Below are positions 18,949 to 31,271 of a DNA stretch of 64,000 bases, one piece after another. Origin of the DNA: Halalkalibacter sp. APA_J-10(15). GTDB taxonomy: Bacteria > Bacillota > Bacilli > Bacillales > Bacillaceae_D. Every line of letters begins with the position of its first letter. The first letter of the stretch is position 1. The notes under the pieces are model-generated. The model saw only the letters and a program-made list of their open reading frames with translations. It did not search any database and was not told the DNA's origin. Location: positions 62,001-126,000 of the forward strand of contig NZ_JALKEV010000013.1 of assembly GCF_023017105.1 (NCBI RefSeq). Reading direction: 5' to 3'. Position numbers and translations under genes: made by a program.

Positions 18949-19077
18949 CGGCCTTTTCCTCCATCCGCATCTTAAATTTCACTTCCTCCCTTATATTCAC
19001 ATAATCAGACAACCTTAAACCAAATAAATGTGACTACTTAATGAATGATACAAGCTCTCCTGATAACAACATTGAAA

Positions 19078-19111
19078 AAGCCTAATACAAGAATAAACTT
19101 GTATTAAGCTT
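19078..19111 (-). terminator. Terminator after the DUF2935 gene
   Basis: AAGC-TAATACAAG and CTTGTATTA-GCTT form a stem followed on the minus strand by TTTTT. It lies 25 nt past the stop. Confidence 0.85.
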
Positions 19112-19135
19112 ACGTACTAGATGAATGATCATAGA

Positions 19136-19930
19136 TTACGTTTCCAACCGAGGCTTTGTAGGATCACAATTAGGATCCTCTATATCCGTTGACTCTGCTA
19201 GCTTAATTAAATAATAGCATTGCTCTCTCATCATATGGTCAGCCATTAATGGTGCAAATGTTCCTAACGCTTGTTTACTTAATTCAAGCTCCTCGATTTC
19301 ATCAACAAAGCTTTGAAACAGGTGCATTTCTAATGCTACATCATGGTTAAAACGATCTAACGCAGGAAAAGTCGACAGGTTCGTTCGGAGAAATCCTTTT
19401 AATTCAACTGCCTTTAAGTAAAACTCTTCAAATTCCTTCGTAAACGCTCCACTTTTATCGCGAATATTCTTTTCAATCCGATCCATGTTATCTGTAATTG
19501 CCCCAGCATGACCTGCTGCATCTAACAGCCAAACTAAATGATGATGGAGCTCATGGAACATTGGAGGAGACTCCCCTTTTTTCAAATAGTCCAAAATCAT
19601 TAAATATTCATCTAGCTCATTAACCATATGATTAAGAAACGTTGGTCCTAAATCAATTTTTATTTCACCTACTAAATGCTGTTCAATGATACTGAGCTTG
19701 AAGCGCCTCAGCTTCTCTACCTCTTCCGCTGTTACTTGGCTAAGTATAATCGGATCTTCTCTATTAACATTTTCCAACAACTGATCAAATGCATCAATAT
19801 AATACAACGCTTCAGTAATCTTCTCTTCTTCACTAGGGGCTAACGCATCATGAATGAATCGTGCATGATCACCAAGCACCTGTAACCAAAACCCATTTTC
19901 AAATGCTGCTATTTGTTCAAATGAACTCAT
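19136..19930 (-). CDS. DUF2935 domain protein
   Basis: 264-aa cytoplasmic helical protein. The start at 19930 (MSSFEQIAAFENGFWLQVLGDHARFIHDAL) has GAAAGGAGGAATC upstream; the longer frame is unsupported. Two related halves each carry an F/W-x-x-x-L-x-D/E-H pattern, e.g. WLQVLGDHARFI at the start and EMHLFQSFVDEIEE near residue 200, typical of the duplicated DUF2935 four-helix fold. His/Glu residues could bind metal, but function is unknown. Monocistronic. Confidence 0.8.
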   Translation of the reverse strand: MSSFEQIAAFENGFWLQVLGDHARFIHDALAPSEEEKITEALYYIDAFDQLLENVNREDPIILSQVTAEEVEKLRRFKLSIIEQHLVGEIKIDLGPTFLNHMVNELDEYLMILDYLKKGESPPMFHELHHHLVWLLDAAGHAGAITDNMDRIEKNIRDKSGAFTKEFEEFYLKAVELKGFLRTNLSTFPALDRFNHDVALEMHLFQSFVDEIEELELSKQALGTFAPLMADHMMREQCYYLIKLAESTDIEDPNCDPTKPRLET

Positions 19931-20002
19931 TAGACGATTCCTCCTTTCACTTCTCACCCCAAACATATCGCACATTTTCAAAATTTATGTCTGTCCAAAA
20001 GT

Positions 20003-20045
20003 AAATACTTCTTACAGTTTTTATGACCATAAGAAGTACTTTTTA
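20003..20045 (-). terminator. Terminator after the DinB gene
   Basis: AATACTTCTTA (20004-20014) pairs with TAAGAAGTACT (20030-20040), next to a short T/A tract. It is adjacent to the DinB-like stop at 20049. Confidence 0.65.
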
Positions 20046-20048
20046 GCG

Positions 20049-20540
20049 TTATCCATTTTCAACAGCACTTGCCCCATAAATAGCCGGTACTGAAATATTT
20101 AATAGTCGCAAATAAACCGTCAACTGACCACGATGATGATACAGGTGATTAAACATTAACGAGCGAATCATCACCCATCGTGGTTCTGTCATTAATATTT
20201 GTTCGCCATCAACCATTGACCAGTCTGCTTCAAGCTGTTCCTCATTCCAAATCGTTAAGTGCTTCATCGCGATTATTTCACTTTCTTCTAAAGCATTTAG
20301 TAGTTGTGTAATTGATTCAGGTTCACCTAGAGGAACAGTTGGAACCTCCCGTTTTAGCTTACTGAACAGCTCTGATAATCGGCCAGGTATCAACGCGATG
20401 TGTAAACCTAATTGACCTAACGTCATCGATTTCTCATGAGGTTTCCAAGATAACTTGTCCTCCGGTATGCTTTTCAATGTTTCTCGTGTCATATCCATTT
20501 CCCTTTTATATTCTTCGATAAATGTTTTTTGCAAGTTCAT
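20049..20540 (-). CDS. DinB/YfiT-like putative metalloenzyme
   Basis: 163-aa four-helix-bundle protein of the DinB superfamily, in which three His residues bind a divalent metal; here His residues in LGLHIALIPG and in FNHLYHHRGQL fit. Relatives are thiol-S-transferases (e.g. bacillithiol-dependent) or of unknown function. The start at 20540 has AAGGGGTG six nt upstream. Directly downstream (33 nt) of the RibD/DHFR-like gene on the same strand, probably co-transcribed. Confidence 0.8.
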   Translation of the reverse strand: MNLQKTFIEEYKREMDMTRETLKSIPEDKLSWKPHEKSMTLGQLGLHIALIPGRLSELFSKLKREVPTVPLGEPESITQLLNALEESEIIAMKHLTIWNEEQLEADWSMVDGEQILMTEPRWVMIRSLMFNHLYHHRGQLTVYLRLLNISVPAIYGASAVENG

Positions 20541-20572
20541 GTAAAACACCCCTTCTATTTGCGGTAAAAGAT

Positions 20573-21142
20573 CTAGACTTTGCTTGTCTGATACACAAGC
20601 AACACATTTCCACAGTGAAAAGTCCTCGTACTTACTAGCTCAATCGCTCGTGGTCTTGCTTGAAACAGTGGTTGACCCTCACCTAATACAACTGGATTCA
20701 CAATTACGCGATACTCGTCAATGACGTTATGCCTGATCAACGTCGAAGCAAGAGTAGGACCAGCTAGCAAAACGATGTCCTTCCCTTCTTGCTGCTTCAT
20801 AGCTAGAATCTCATCTTCAATGTTTTCCTTAACAATGCGTGCATTCCACGTTACAGCATTCAGCGTATGAGAAAAAACAACTTTACGGAGTGTATTCATT
20901 TTACGAGCAAAAGCACGGTGTTCTTCGCTGTTTCGCTCATTCTTCTCCGCTTCAGGCCAATATTCAATCATCATTTCATAAGATCGACGACCATAGAGTA
21001 ACGTATCAACTCCCTCTAAAAAATCATCCATATAAGCTTGCATCTCTTCATCCCAAACATGCCATGAAATATCTCTATTCTTCTTTTCAACAAAGCCATC
21101 TAAAGACGTAACCATTGATAAAATAACCTTCCTCAACCACAT
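20573..21142 (-). CDS. RibD C-terminal/DHFR-like reductase
   Basis: 189-aa protein of the bifunctional deaminase-reductase C-terminal domain family (YyaP/YwjB type). It has an N-terminal strand [14 protein letters not shown], the [16 protein letters not shown] motif, and the C-terminal [32 protein letters not shown], matching the NADPH-binding G-G and the conserved PVxLGxG segment. It probably uses NADPH; the true substrate is unknown and it is not a folate-pathway DHFR. First gene of a two-gene unit with the DinB gene. A paralogue sits at 23206-23796. Confidence 0.85.
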   Translation of the reverse strand: MWLRKVILSMVTSLDGFVEKKNRDISWHVWDEEMQAYMDDFLEGVDTLLYGRRSYEMMIEYWPEAEKNERNSEEHRAFARKMNTLRKVVFSHTLNAVTWNARIVKENIEDEILAMKQQEGKDIVLLAGPTLASTLIRHNVIDEYRVIVNPVVLGEGQPLFQARPRAIELVSTRTFHCGNVLLVYQTSKV

Positions 21143-21291
21143 TCATCCCTTCCTTAGAATTAAGTTTTCATCGATGTCTCCATCATAACAAGAAGCAGCT
21201 TCCCCTATTTCTTTTTAATTGCTCTATTTACATACATACTGAATGTATGTTAAAATCTTATTATATTCATATTCCTAGGAGGTACAAAATA

Positions 21292-21711
21292 ATGAAAAGC
21301 TTTTATCCTGTTCTATTAACAAACAAATTGACCGAAAGTAGACAATTTTATCAAACGCATTTTGGCTTTAAAGCGATATTTGAAGACGATTGGTACGTTA
21401 GCCTGCAAAAAAATTCTTTTGAGCTTGCCCTTCTAAACGATTCTCACGCGACAATTCCAGAAGGATTCCGAGAAAAAACTGAAGGACTTATTCTCAATAT
21501 TGAAGTTGATGATGTTGACACGCTTTACGAGGAATTAATCCGCAAACAAAATTTACCATTACACTTAGATATTCGTGATGAAGCGTTTGGTCAACGCCAC
21601 TTTATTACGAGTGATCCGAACGGTATATTACTCGATATTATTAAAATCATACCACCAGATGAAACCTATAATCAGCATTACAAAGAAAACATTTGGGACA
21701 AACAATCATGA
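21292..21711 (+). CDS. Glyoxalase/VOC family protein
   Basis: 139-aa vicinal-oxygen-chelate fold protein. The start at 21292 follows CTAGGAGG; the earlier in-frame ATG at 21247 lacks a site. Two beta-alpha-beta-beta-beta modules: [22 protein letters not shown] and the C-terminal [16 protein letters not shown]. Similar to bleomycin-resistance/glyoxalase proteins of unknown ligand. Its stop overlaps the next gene's start (ATGA at 21708-21711), so translation is coupled. First gene of an operon ending in a TetR regulator. Confidence 0.87.
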   Translation: MKSFYPVLLTNKLTESRQFYQTHFGFKAIFEDDWYVSLQKNSFELALLNDSHATIPEGFREKTEGLILNIEVDDVDTLYEELIRKQNLPLHLDIRDEAFGQRHFITSDPNGILLDIIKIIPPDETYNQHYKENIWDKQS

Positions 21712-22490
21712 CAGAGTCAGTAGCTTTAAAAGACTATTTCAGCGAAGAACTTGCTCATCATCTTTCGACACTGATCGTTCCACATTACCCTTCGTTTCAG
21801 TCCGAAGCCTTTATTGATTCTGTTAAACATCAAGTCTTGCCACTACAGTTAAAAGCTAGGGTAGCCGTCATTAGTCAAGCTCTGAAGGAACAGTTACCAG
21901 ATAATTATCCGGACTCTCTAGCCATTTTGTTAAACATCCTTGGTCCGGAAAACAAAACAGAGGAAGGGATGTTTACAAACGGATACTTTCTCATGCCAAT
22001 TGCTCACTTTGTTGAAACATATGGTCTTAATCATTATCATTTATCTATGCAGGCTCTTTATCAGATTACAAAACGACATACTGCTGAATATGCCTTACGT
22101 CCATACTTAGCTCATGATCCAGAGCAAACCTTAGAAATTTTAACAAGCTGGCTAAATGATACAAACTCTCACGTCCGCCGCCTTGTCAGTGAAGGAACAC
22201 GTCCTCGCCTACCATGGGCGAAGAAGATTGATGTGCTGAAGGGCGATATTACGTACCACTTCCAGCTTCTTCAACCATTAGTAAACGATCCATCGCCTTA
22301 TGTCAGAAAATCAGTCGCCAATCATATTAATGATCTAACGAAAACCCACCCCGAACAAACGTTAAGCTGGCTTCGAAATGAAATCACAAGCTCCATCGAC
22401 TATAACAGCCGTGTTATCCAACAAGGCTTACGAACATTAAAGAAACAAGGAGACGCAAGAGCACTTGACATATTAAATGATCTCGAGTAA
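21708..22490 (+). CDS. AlkC-like DNA alkylation repair protein
   Basis: 260-aa HEAT-like-repeat protein of the AlkC/AlkD DNA glycosylase superfamily, which removes alkylated bases. Markers are [41 protein letters not shown] near residue 165 and [20 protein letters not shown]. The start at 21708 gives an ATGA overlap with the VOC gene; a TTG at 21693 is possible but less likely. Cytoplasmic. Coupling to a VOC protein and a TetR regulator suggests an inducible small-molecule/alkylation response, which is inference. Confidence 0.85.
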   Translation: MTESVALKDYFSEELAHHLSTLIVPHYPSFQSEAFIDSVKHQVLPLQLKARVAVISQALKEQLPDNYPDSLAILLNILGPENKTEEGMFTNGYFLMPIAHFVETYGLNHYHLSMQALYQITKRHTAEYALRPYLAHDPEQTLEILTSWLNDTNSHVRRLVSEGTRPRLPWAKKIDVLKGDITYHFQLLQPLVNDPSPYVRKSVANHINDLTKTHPEQTLSWLRNEITSSIDYNSRVIQQGLRTLKKQGDARALDILNDLE

Positions 22491-22532
22491 ACCATAGAAG
22501 AGCGTATATTATGTAAAAGGAGTCTCCATACA

Positions 22533-23123
22533 ATGAAGAAAACAAAAGCCGAAGCAGAAGCAACGATTGAAACACTAATCGAGACGGCTCGTAAACAATT
22601 TGCAGTGCAAGGATTTTACAAAACGTCTCTTGAGGAGCTTGTAAAGGAAGCAGGAGTCACAAGAGGAGCACTCTATCACCATTTTACAAATAAAAAGAGT
22701 CTGTTTCTCACCGTTTTTGAAAGGATACAAAGCGAAATGGCTAAAAATGTTGAGCTTGAGGCCGTAGGAAGCACGGATGTGTGGGCGCAATTATTAAATG
22801 GATGTCAAGCGTTTATCCTTTCAGCCATAAATGAAGAAAATAGGCAGATCATCCTAATTGATGGTCCAGCCGTTCTTGGCTGGGAAACATGGCGACAAAT
22901 GGATGCATCATATTCGATGAAGCTACTAAATGAGCAGCTTCACACTATGCAAAAAAACGGACACCTTAAACCGACCTCCATAGAAGCTCTTACTCATATT
23001 CTATCTGGGGCGATGAATGAATCTGCCCTTTGGCTAGCTCAGCAGTTTGATTACAGAACGAAGCTGAAAGATGTAATGGACGTTCTTACCGAAACAATAT
23101 ACACATTTAAGCAACATTCATGA
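22533..23123 (+). CDS. TetR family transcriptional regulator
   Basis: 196-aa regulator. The N-terminal HTH is residues about 10-60 (AGVTRGALYHHFTNKKSLFLTVF), with a helical ligand-binding C-terminal domain. Start ATG after AAAAGGAG. Last gene of the VOC / AlkC-like operon (42-nt gap), so it probably autoregulates that operon. No clear operator was recognised before 21292. Confidence 0.92.
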   Translation: MKKTKAEAEATIETLIETARKQFAVQGFYKTSLEELVKEAGVTRGALYHHFTNKKSLFLTVFERIQSEMAKNVELEAVGSTDVWAQLLNGCQAFILSAINEENRQIILIDGPAVLGWETWRQMDASYSMKLLNEQLHTMQKNGHLKPTSIEALTHILSGAMNESALWLAQQFDYRTKLKDVMDVLTETIYTFKQHS

Positions 23124-23136
23124 TTGGCACTCCCTC

Positions 23137-23222
23137 AAAAGAGGAAGGTGAACCTCAAAGAGGCTGCTGAAAAAATTCATTTGTACTTTTTCAGTGACCT
23201 CTAACTCAACCTTCCTCTTTTT
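23137..23222. terminator. Nested terminator between convergent TetR and reductase genes
   Basis: Inner hairpin 23160-23202 is of the recurrent CACTGAAAAAG type, here imperfect (GAGGCTGCTGAAAAA / TTTTTCAGTGACCTC). Outside it, AAAAGAGGAAGGT (23137-23149) pairs exactly with ACCTTCCTCTTTT (23209-23221), whose last part lies within the 3' end of the opposite gene. Bidirectional terminator for the two convergent units. Confidence 0.75.
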
Positions 23223-23796
23223 TATGCTTCATTATTGGAGTATACCGAAGCATCGCCACCGTCTGATCGAACACCTTTGATTCAATCAGCTCTAGGTTTG
23301 TTTTCGTTTGCAAACTAGGAAATAAGCGACGTCCTCCCCCTAGTAAGATAGGGTGGATATAAAGATGATATTCATCAATCAACCCTAATTTAATAAACGT
23401 TTCAGCAAGGGTTGCTCCGCCAAGTGACATATGCTTCCCAGATTGTTCCTTTCGATGATTGATGACAGCTTCAATATCATTGTTTACGAGTATGCTATTT
23501 CCTTCTACCTTCTCAAGCGTGTTTGAAAAAACAACTTTTTCTATCTTGTTCCACATACGTGCAAATTCCACTTCGTCTTTTGATGCTTCACGAGCCTCGG
23601 CACGTTCTGACCAATAATCTCTCATATTCTCATATGTTTTTCGCCCATAAAGATGTGTATCAAAGTCCTTTTCTTGTTCATTGAAATGTTGAAACAATTC
23701 TTCGCCTGGTTTTCCCCAATCGATTTCATGATGGGGTCCTTCGATATAGCCATCAAGCGAGACCATTTGAGAATAAATAACTTTACGCTTAATCAT
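23206..23796 (-). CDS. RibD C-terminal/DHFR-like reductase
   Basis: 196-aa member of the same family as 20573-21142 but clearly diverged. Motifs are VIYSQMVSLDGYIEGPHHEIDWG, HLYGRKTYENMRDYW, KHMSLGGATLAETFIKLGLIDEYHLYIHPILLGGGRRLF. Likely NADPH-dependent, with unknown substrate. It starts one base after the stop of the SnoaL-like gene, so the two form one transcript. The C-terminal KHKKEEG codons overlap a terminator arm. Confidence 0.87.
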   Translation of the reverse strand: MIKRKVIYSQMVSLDGYIEGPHHEIDWGKPGEELFQHFNEQEKDFDTHLYGRKTYENMRDYWSERAEAREASKDEVEFARMWNKIEKVVFSNTLEKVEGNSILVNNDIEAVINHRKEQSGKHMSLGGATLAETFIKLGLIDEYHLYIHPILLGGGRRLFPSLQTKTNLELIESKVFDQTVAMLRYTPIMKHKKEEG

Positions 23797-23797
23797 G

Positions 23798-24166
23798 TTA
23801 CTTTCCTACTGCTTCCATCACGTAAGACGTCAATGTCTTAATCTTGCCATCTTTATGTTTATTTAACTGATAGACATCGCAAAATTCATATATTCTCTCT
23901 TCTCCAGATGGACTAATTGTTTTCATTTTTCCATTAGCAGCAGCTGTTTTCCCATGTGTAATGACATGTTCAATTGTAAGTTTATAGGACTGTCCGTCAT
24001 CCATTTCCTTCAACAAACGAATCATCTCTTCTTTCCCCGTAACGGTTCGATCTCCAACCATCTTCCAAACGACATCATCTGTTACACTACTTGCAATAAC
24101 GTCTAAATCCACATTCGCAAAAGCTTGATTAAACGTTTCAATAAATGCTTGAAGTTGTGTCTTCAT
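23798..24166 (-). CDS. SnoaL/NTF2-like protein
   Basis: 122-aa protein with the cone-shaped NTF2-like fold: N-terminal helix FIETFNQAFANVDLDVIASSVTDDVVWKMVGD, then GKEEMIRLL, GKTAAANGKMKT and YEFCDVYQLNKHKDGKIKTLTSYV. Fold members include isomerases and binding proteins; nothing here fixes the role. Immediately upstream of, and probably co-transcribed with, the RibD/DHFR-like reductase. Confidence 0.82.
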   Translation of the reverse strand: MKTQLQAFIETFNQAFANVDLDVIASSVTDDVVWKMVGDRTVTGKEEMIRLLKEMDDGQSYKLTIEHVITHGKTAAANGKMKTISPSGEERIYEFCDVYQLNKHKDGKIKTLTSYVMEAVGK

Positions 24167-24267
24167 TTTTCTTCACATCTCCTTTCTTTTCTTCATCTAA
24201 GTATAACAATTGTTTCACTAAGTCATTACTTTTATATTGCTCAATCACTGTAATCCTGAAATACTTC

Positions 24268-24400
24268 AAAAAAACGATGTAACCGGGATGAGGGGCACGC
24301 TATACAGTCGGGCGCTGAACTAACTGGCTACGCCAGTTGATTTCAGCTTTCCCTATCCCTACTCTAGTCGACCACCCCATCCGACCGCCTTAGTTTCATT
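24268..24400 (-). other. Structured GC-richer intergenic element (candidate small RNA)
   Basis: In the 450-bp gap between two minus-strand genes, about 130 bp is much richer in G+C than its surroundings. An outer pairing joins GGATG-A-GGGG (near 24282) with CCCCATCC (near 24375). An inner hairpin pairs GCTGAA..AACTGGC with GCCAGTT..TTCAGC (about 24312-24350). On the minus strand the element ends with CGGTTACATCG and seven T residues. It encodes no convincing protein. Candidate RNA only. Confidence 0.35.
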
Positions 24401-24448
24401 TTTGCCGAGATAGCACCTTTTTCCTACGTCTAAATCGTAAGAAAGTTC

Positions 24449-24493
24449 AAATCACCATCCATCATAAAATTCTTTCAGATGGATGGTGATTTT
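24449..24493. terminator. Hairpin downstream of the lipoprotein gene
   Basis: AAATCACCATCCATC pairs exactly with GATGGATGGTGATTT around a 14-nt loop. It lies about 125 nt past the lipoprotein stop, with short T tracts at the ends. Confidence 0.7.
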
Positions 24494-24618
24494 CATTTAT
24501 CCTTTACTTGTAGTTTGGATCATTTGAGACTAGGGCATGTAGGCGTTCAATCGTTCTAGCTTTTGATAGATATCAAGATTTCCCAGACCAGTGTGAGTTA
24601 TACATGGTACTGGTAAAC

Positions 24619-25965
24619 TCACTGTACAAATCCACCAAGCAAATACTCATCTTGCATTAACACATGATAAGCTCCATCCGATTCACGAAGAACGTGCACA
24701 GTTGCTTCTGTTGTTTCAGCTTCTACAAACGGTCCATTGTAAGCATCAATCATTAATTCCACTTGGTATTCCAACCAGTTATCAACATCTTCTTCTCCCA
24801 GTTCAATGGCCTCTGTTAGATCTTGTTCTATTTCATACATAATAAGAGAATCGAATAACCCTGTAATCGATAATGTAACGATAATTTGCTCTTCATCCAT
24901 CAACTGCGAATCTACCACCTCATAAGTCGTCTGAGACAGTGCATTCATATAAGAATCAGCTAACTCATCAATCAATTCATCACGTACAAGATCTCCCATA
25001 TTTCTTCTAGTATTTTGACGGTAAAATTCAACAAAGGAATCCCTCTGAAATTCACCATCTGCCTGCTTTTTGTCATCTGACCTTGAGCCAGCAACCGTTT
25101 CTCCAAATCCATCAACATTCTGAAAGACCGTAGCTTGAATTAAAGCATCAACATAAGTAGCTGCTTCTTCTTCAATTACTTCAACCTCTTCTTCCGAAAG
25201 ATCAACAGACACAGACATAGCATCATCATCTAATCCAGCTGATGCCGACTCTGCTTGCACAGGTCTTTCAATCTCATCGATTGCATTATACTGTGTATAC
25301 GTTGTCGTCAAATGCTCATCGAATACCAAATGGTCATCTAAAAGCCATTCGCTATCAAATTGAATTTCGAGACTTACTTGTTGTTCAAACGTATCCACAA
25401 GATTTGTTTCTTTATCAATCGTAAGAGTAAACTCTAACTGCTCAATGCCAACTGCTACTATCTCAATATCATCAAAAATATTCTCCATACTATCATTCGC
25501 CAATTGATCAGCTAAGTGTTGTTGTTGTTCATCGTCACCGATATAAGTCAACACATAGTGCTCTTCTTCTACTTCAAGCTCAAAAGCTTCATTCACATCT
25601 TCCACATAATGATCAAATCGTTTTAACACATACTCATACTCATTAATGACCTTCTCAATTAGAAAGCCAATACTATTTTCATCAAGCTCATCCTCATCGA
25701 TCATCCCGATAACTAATTCATTATCTTTATAAACTTCTAAATACTCGTCATATACTATCGAATACACACCTTCATTCAAATCCATTTGAGCAACCCACTG
25801 AATATCAATCGACTCTGTTGTCCCTTCCGTTTCAAGTTGCATGGACTCAACCGCCTCATGAGCCTCTATTCCCCATTCAAATACGTCCTCAACACTCGCA
25901 TTATCTGAACATGCTGCCAGTAGCAAGACTGAAACACTAAACAAAAACCACATTACTTTTCCCAT
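24619..25965 (-). CDS. Large acidic lipoprotein of unknown function
   Basis: 448-aa exported lipoprotein. The signal peptide MGKVMWFLFSVSVLLLAAC contains lipobox LLAAC. The mature part is strongly acidic (many Asp/Glu). It seems to have two halves: residues about 40-230 resemble a LolA/LppX-like 'SMQLETEG..' fold, and about 265-448 contain alpha+beta sequence with VDALIQATVFQNVDGF and VTLSITGLFDSL, possibly DUF5105-like. I do not recognise a defined function. Start at 25965 after GAGGAG. Monocistronic. Confidence 0.75.
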   Translation of the reverse strand: MGKVMWFLFSVSVLLLAACSDNASVEDVFEWGIEAHEAVESMQLETEGTTESIDIQWVAQMDLNEGVYSIVYDEYLEVYKDNELVIGMIDEDELDENSIGFLIEKVINEYEYVLKRFDHYVEDVNEAFELEVEEEHYVLTYIGDDEQQQHLADQLANDSMENIFDDIEIVAVGIEQLEFTLTIDKETNLVDTFEQQVSLEIQFDSEWLLDDHLVFDEHLTTTYTQYNAIDEIERPVQAESASAGLDDDAMSVSVDLSEEEVEVIEEEAATYVDALIQATVFQNVDGFGETVAGSRSDDKKQADGEFQRDSFVEFYRQNTRRNMGDLVRDELIDELADSYMNALSQTTYEVVDSQLMDEEQIIVTLSITGLFDSLIMYEIEQDLTEAIELGEEDVDNWLEYQVELMIDAYNGPFVEAETTEATVHVLRESDGAYHVLMQDEYLLGGFVQ

Positions 25966-26251
25966 TTCTCCTCACTCCTTATCTCTATTAAATCAACTTA
26001 CTAATATTAACATTTAACGAGTTATTAAATGTATAATACAGTAAAAAACAGAACTAAATAACTGTATGGACATGAGGATATGTAGAGAATATGACCTATA
26101 AGATAAACCTTGTAGTATAGAAACACTCATCCTCCAATATGTACACCAGTGGACTTCAGCTTGCTCTGTAACCGTTGCAAAATTAAAAAGCCTGCCATTG
26201 TCAAGCGCTCAATATTTGAAGCCACCGTTACTCAATAGGAGCCACACAAAA

Positions 26252-26280
26252 AAACCAGCTCAAGGAAACTCCTTAAGCTA
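26252..26280 (-). terminator. Terminator of the beta-glucoside operon
   Basis: AGCTTAAGGA - GTT - TCCTTGAGCT followed by GG and a T-run on the minus strand, 13 nt after the last gene's stop. The remaining gap to 25966 shows no gene. Confidence 0.88.
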
Positions 26281-26292
26281 GCTAACAATCTT

Positions 26293-29164
<2,872 letters not shown>

Positions 29165-29219
29165 TCACTCCTTTATTTAATTGAGCTATTATTTTCAGTA
29201 CACATCTAATATAGGTGGA

Positions 29220-29256
29220 CTGTTCAAAAAGATTTATTATATCTCTTTTTGAACAG
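29220..29256. terminator. Intra-operon hairpin between PTS and GH1 genes
   Basis: CTGTTCAAAAAGA-AT and AT-TCTTTTTGAACAG pair almost fully. No T-run follows on the minus strand, so it is more likely an mRNA-stabilising or partial-termination hairpin than a full terminator. Confidence 0.6.
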
Positions 29257-29265
29257 CATCCATCA

Positions 29266-31179
29266 TTATTTCTTCAATTCGATTAGACGATCTCCTTGCT
29301 TCACTTCTTCCTCCTCTGTCGTAAGCAATTCAAATTGGTCCGGATTTGTAATAACAATAGGTGTGGCTATAGAGAAGCCTGCTGCCTTAATTTTTTCAAT
29401 ATCAAATTCCGTTAACAGTTGTCTTGCTTCAACACGCTCTCCTTGCTTCACATGAGCTGTAAAGTGCTCACCCTGCAATTGAACCGTATCCATTCCAACA
29501 TGAATCAGAATTTCAGCACCATTATCAGCCTTGATGCCTAATGCATGCTTCGTTGGGAATAAGGCCGATACCGTACCTGAAACTGGAGAAATAAGCTTCC
29601 CTTCCGTCGGTACGACTGCAACACCTTTTCCAAGTGCCTCTGTAGCAAATGCCTCATCCTCGACTTCCGCTAAAGAAATCACTTTCCCAGTAAACGGACT
29701 AAGAACTGTACCCGCTTCAATCGTTACTTCTTCAGGCGATTGATCAGCTGAATCACCTTCTTCTATAGGTGATTCGCCTTTGTTCACACCACCGAATAAG
29801 TACGTTGCGACAAGTGATAAGACAAATGCGAGAATAGCCGCAAGAACAGGTCCCCAAACGGTCATATCTAAGCCATTTGGACCGATGAAAGTAGGAATTT
29901 GGAAAATACCTAACCCACCAATCATATATCCTCTAGCGCCAAAGAAACCGATCATCGCGCCACCAATACCAGCAGCTATACAGCTAAAGATAAACGGCTT
30001 TTTCTTCGGTAACGTCACCCCGTAAATCGCTGGCTCTGTTACGCCAAAGATCCCTGAAATAAAGGCTGGAATACTTAATGTTTTTAAATTTTGGTTCGTC
30101 GTCTTTAAATAAACCCCTAACACTGCTCCAATTTGAGCGAACGTCGTTGCGAACATCATCGCCAATACTGGATCTGATCCTGTTGTCGTTAAGTTATTAA
30201 TTGCAATCGGCACAAGCCCCCAATGTAACCCAAATATAACAACTACTTGCCATAGACCCCCGATGAATATTCCAGCAATAACAGGACTTAAATCATAGAT
30301 GAAAATCGTTGCTTGTCCTAAAAGCTGACTTGCCCATGTTGCAATCGGTCCAATGATGATAAATGTCAATGGAACAACAATAAGCAAAGTAAAAAATGGT
30401 ACTAAGAACATCTTCACTACATCAGGAATGATCTTTCTCAAAAACTTCTCAACTTTTGATGCAAAGTAAGCGGCTAAAATAATCGGTATAACCGATGTCG
30501 CATAGCTCATTAGAATAACAGGAATACCTAAGAATGTAATGTGTACAGGCGATTCGAACACTGTACCAGCAAATAATACATATTGTGGTTCACTTGCTAA
30601 AATACCTTCAATCGCTGGATAAACGAGTGATGCTCCTATCGCAATCCCGATGAATGGAGACCCTCCAAACTTCTTAATAGCTGTGTAACCTAAGAACACC
30701 GGGAAGAAATAGAATAATGAATCACCAATAATATCTAAAATAATATATGTTCCTTGTTCTTCCGTTAATAGGCCTGTCGCTAAGAAAAGCGCATTAAAAC
30801 CTTTTATCATACCTGTTGCTGCTAACACACCGAGCACAGGTGTGAATATACTAGCGATAATATCTATAAAACGATTAAATAAACTTCCAGCCTTTTCGTC
30901 CTCAGCATCCTCTTCCTGTTGTGTTTGACTTGCGAATCCACCCACTTCGGTAACCGCTTTGTAAACATCAGGCACGTGGTTGCCGATAACGACTTGGTAC
31001 TGTCCTCCACTCTTCATAACGGTGACAACACCATCCATATTTTTTAAAGCTTCGGTATCAGCTTTGCTTTCATCTTTCAGCTTAAAGCGAAGACGTGTAA
31101 TACAATGGACAACACTTTTCACATTTTCTTTGCCACCGACTTTTTCTATAATGTCTTTAGCTAATTGTTCATACTTCAT
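29266..31179 (-). CDS. bglP: PTS beta-glucoside transporter subunit IIBCA
   Basis: 637-aa phosphotransferase permease that imports and phosphorylates aryl-beta-glucosides such as salicin or arbutin. Domain order B-C-A: EIIB residues 1 to about 90 with active Cys26 (SVVHCITRLRF), EIIC about 105-450 with many membrane helices, EIIA about 490-637 with the active His in ILIHVGMDTVQL. The start at 31179 has GGGAGG upstream; the longer frame to 31239 lies in the antiterminator leader. Expression needs LicT acting on the RAT at 31268-31294. Confidence 0.95.
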   Translation of the reverse strand: MKYEQLAKDIIEKVGGKENVKSVVHCITRLRFKLKDESKADTEALKNMDGVVTVMKSGGQYQVVIGNHVPDVYKAVTEVGGFASQTQQEEDAEDEKAGSLFNRFIDIIASIFTPVLGVLAATGMIKGFNALFLATGLLTEEQGTYIILDIIGDSLFYFFPVFLGYTAIKKFGGSPFIGIAIGASLVYPAIEGILASEPQYVLFAGTVFESPVHITFLGIPVILMSYATSVIPIILAAYFASKVEKFLRKIIPDVVKMFLVPFFTLLIVVPLTFIIIGPIATWASQLLGQATIFIYDLSPVIAGIFIGGLWQVVVIFGLHWGLVPIAINNLTTTGSDPVLAMMFATTFAQIGAVLGVYLKTTNQNLKTLSIPAFISGIFGVTEPAIYGVTLPKKKPFIFSCIAAGIGGAMIGFFGARGYMIGGLGIFQIPTFIGPNGLDMTVWGPVLAAILAFVLSLVATYLFGGVNKGESPIEEGDSADQSPEEVTIEAGTVLSPFTGKVISLAEVEDEAFATEALGKGVAVVPTEGKLISPVSGTVSALFPTKHALGIKADNGAEILIHVGMDTVQLQGEHFTAHVKQGERVEARQLLTEFDIEKIKAAGFSIATPIVITNPDQFELLTTEEEEVKQGDRLIELKK

Positions 31180-31214
31180 TCTTATACCTCCCATTATTTG
31201 TAAATTAGAGCAAA

Positions 31215-31271
31215 GAAAAAACCTGGCCAACTTAAACACATTTATACGATGTGCTTAAACTAGACCAGGTT
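31215..31271 (-). terminator. Conditional terminator between licT and the PTS gene
   Basis: AACCTGG.C..AGTTTAAGCACATCG pairs with GATGTGTTTAAGTTGGCCAGGTT and is followed by TTTT on the minus strand. Its 5' side overlaps the RAT, so LicT binding would prevent it forming. Confidence 0.88.

Noticed and set aside
20573-23796. True dihydrofolate reductases
   Set aside because: Both proteins match the RibD C-terminal-like family rather than FolA; they lack the FolA folate-site pattern and folate gene neighbours.
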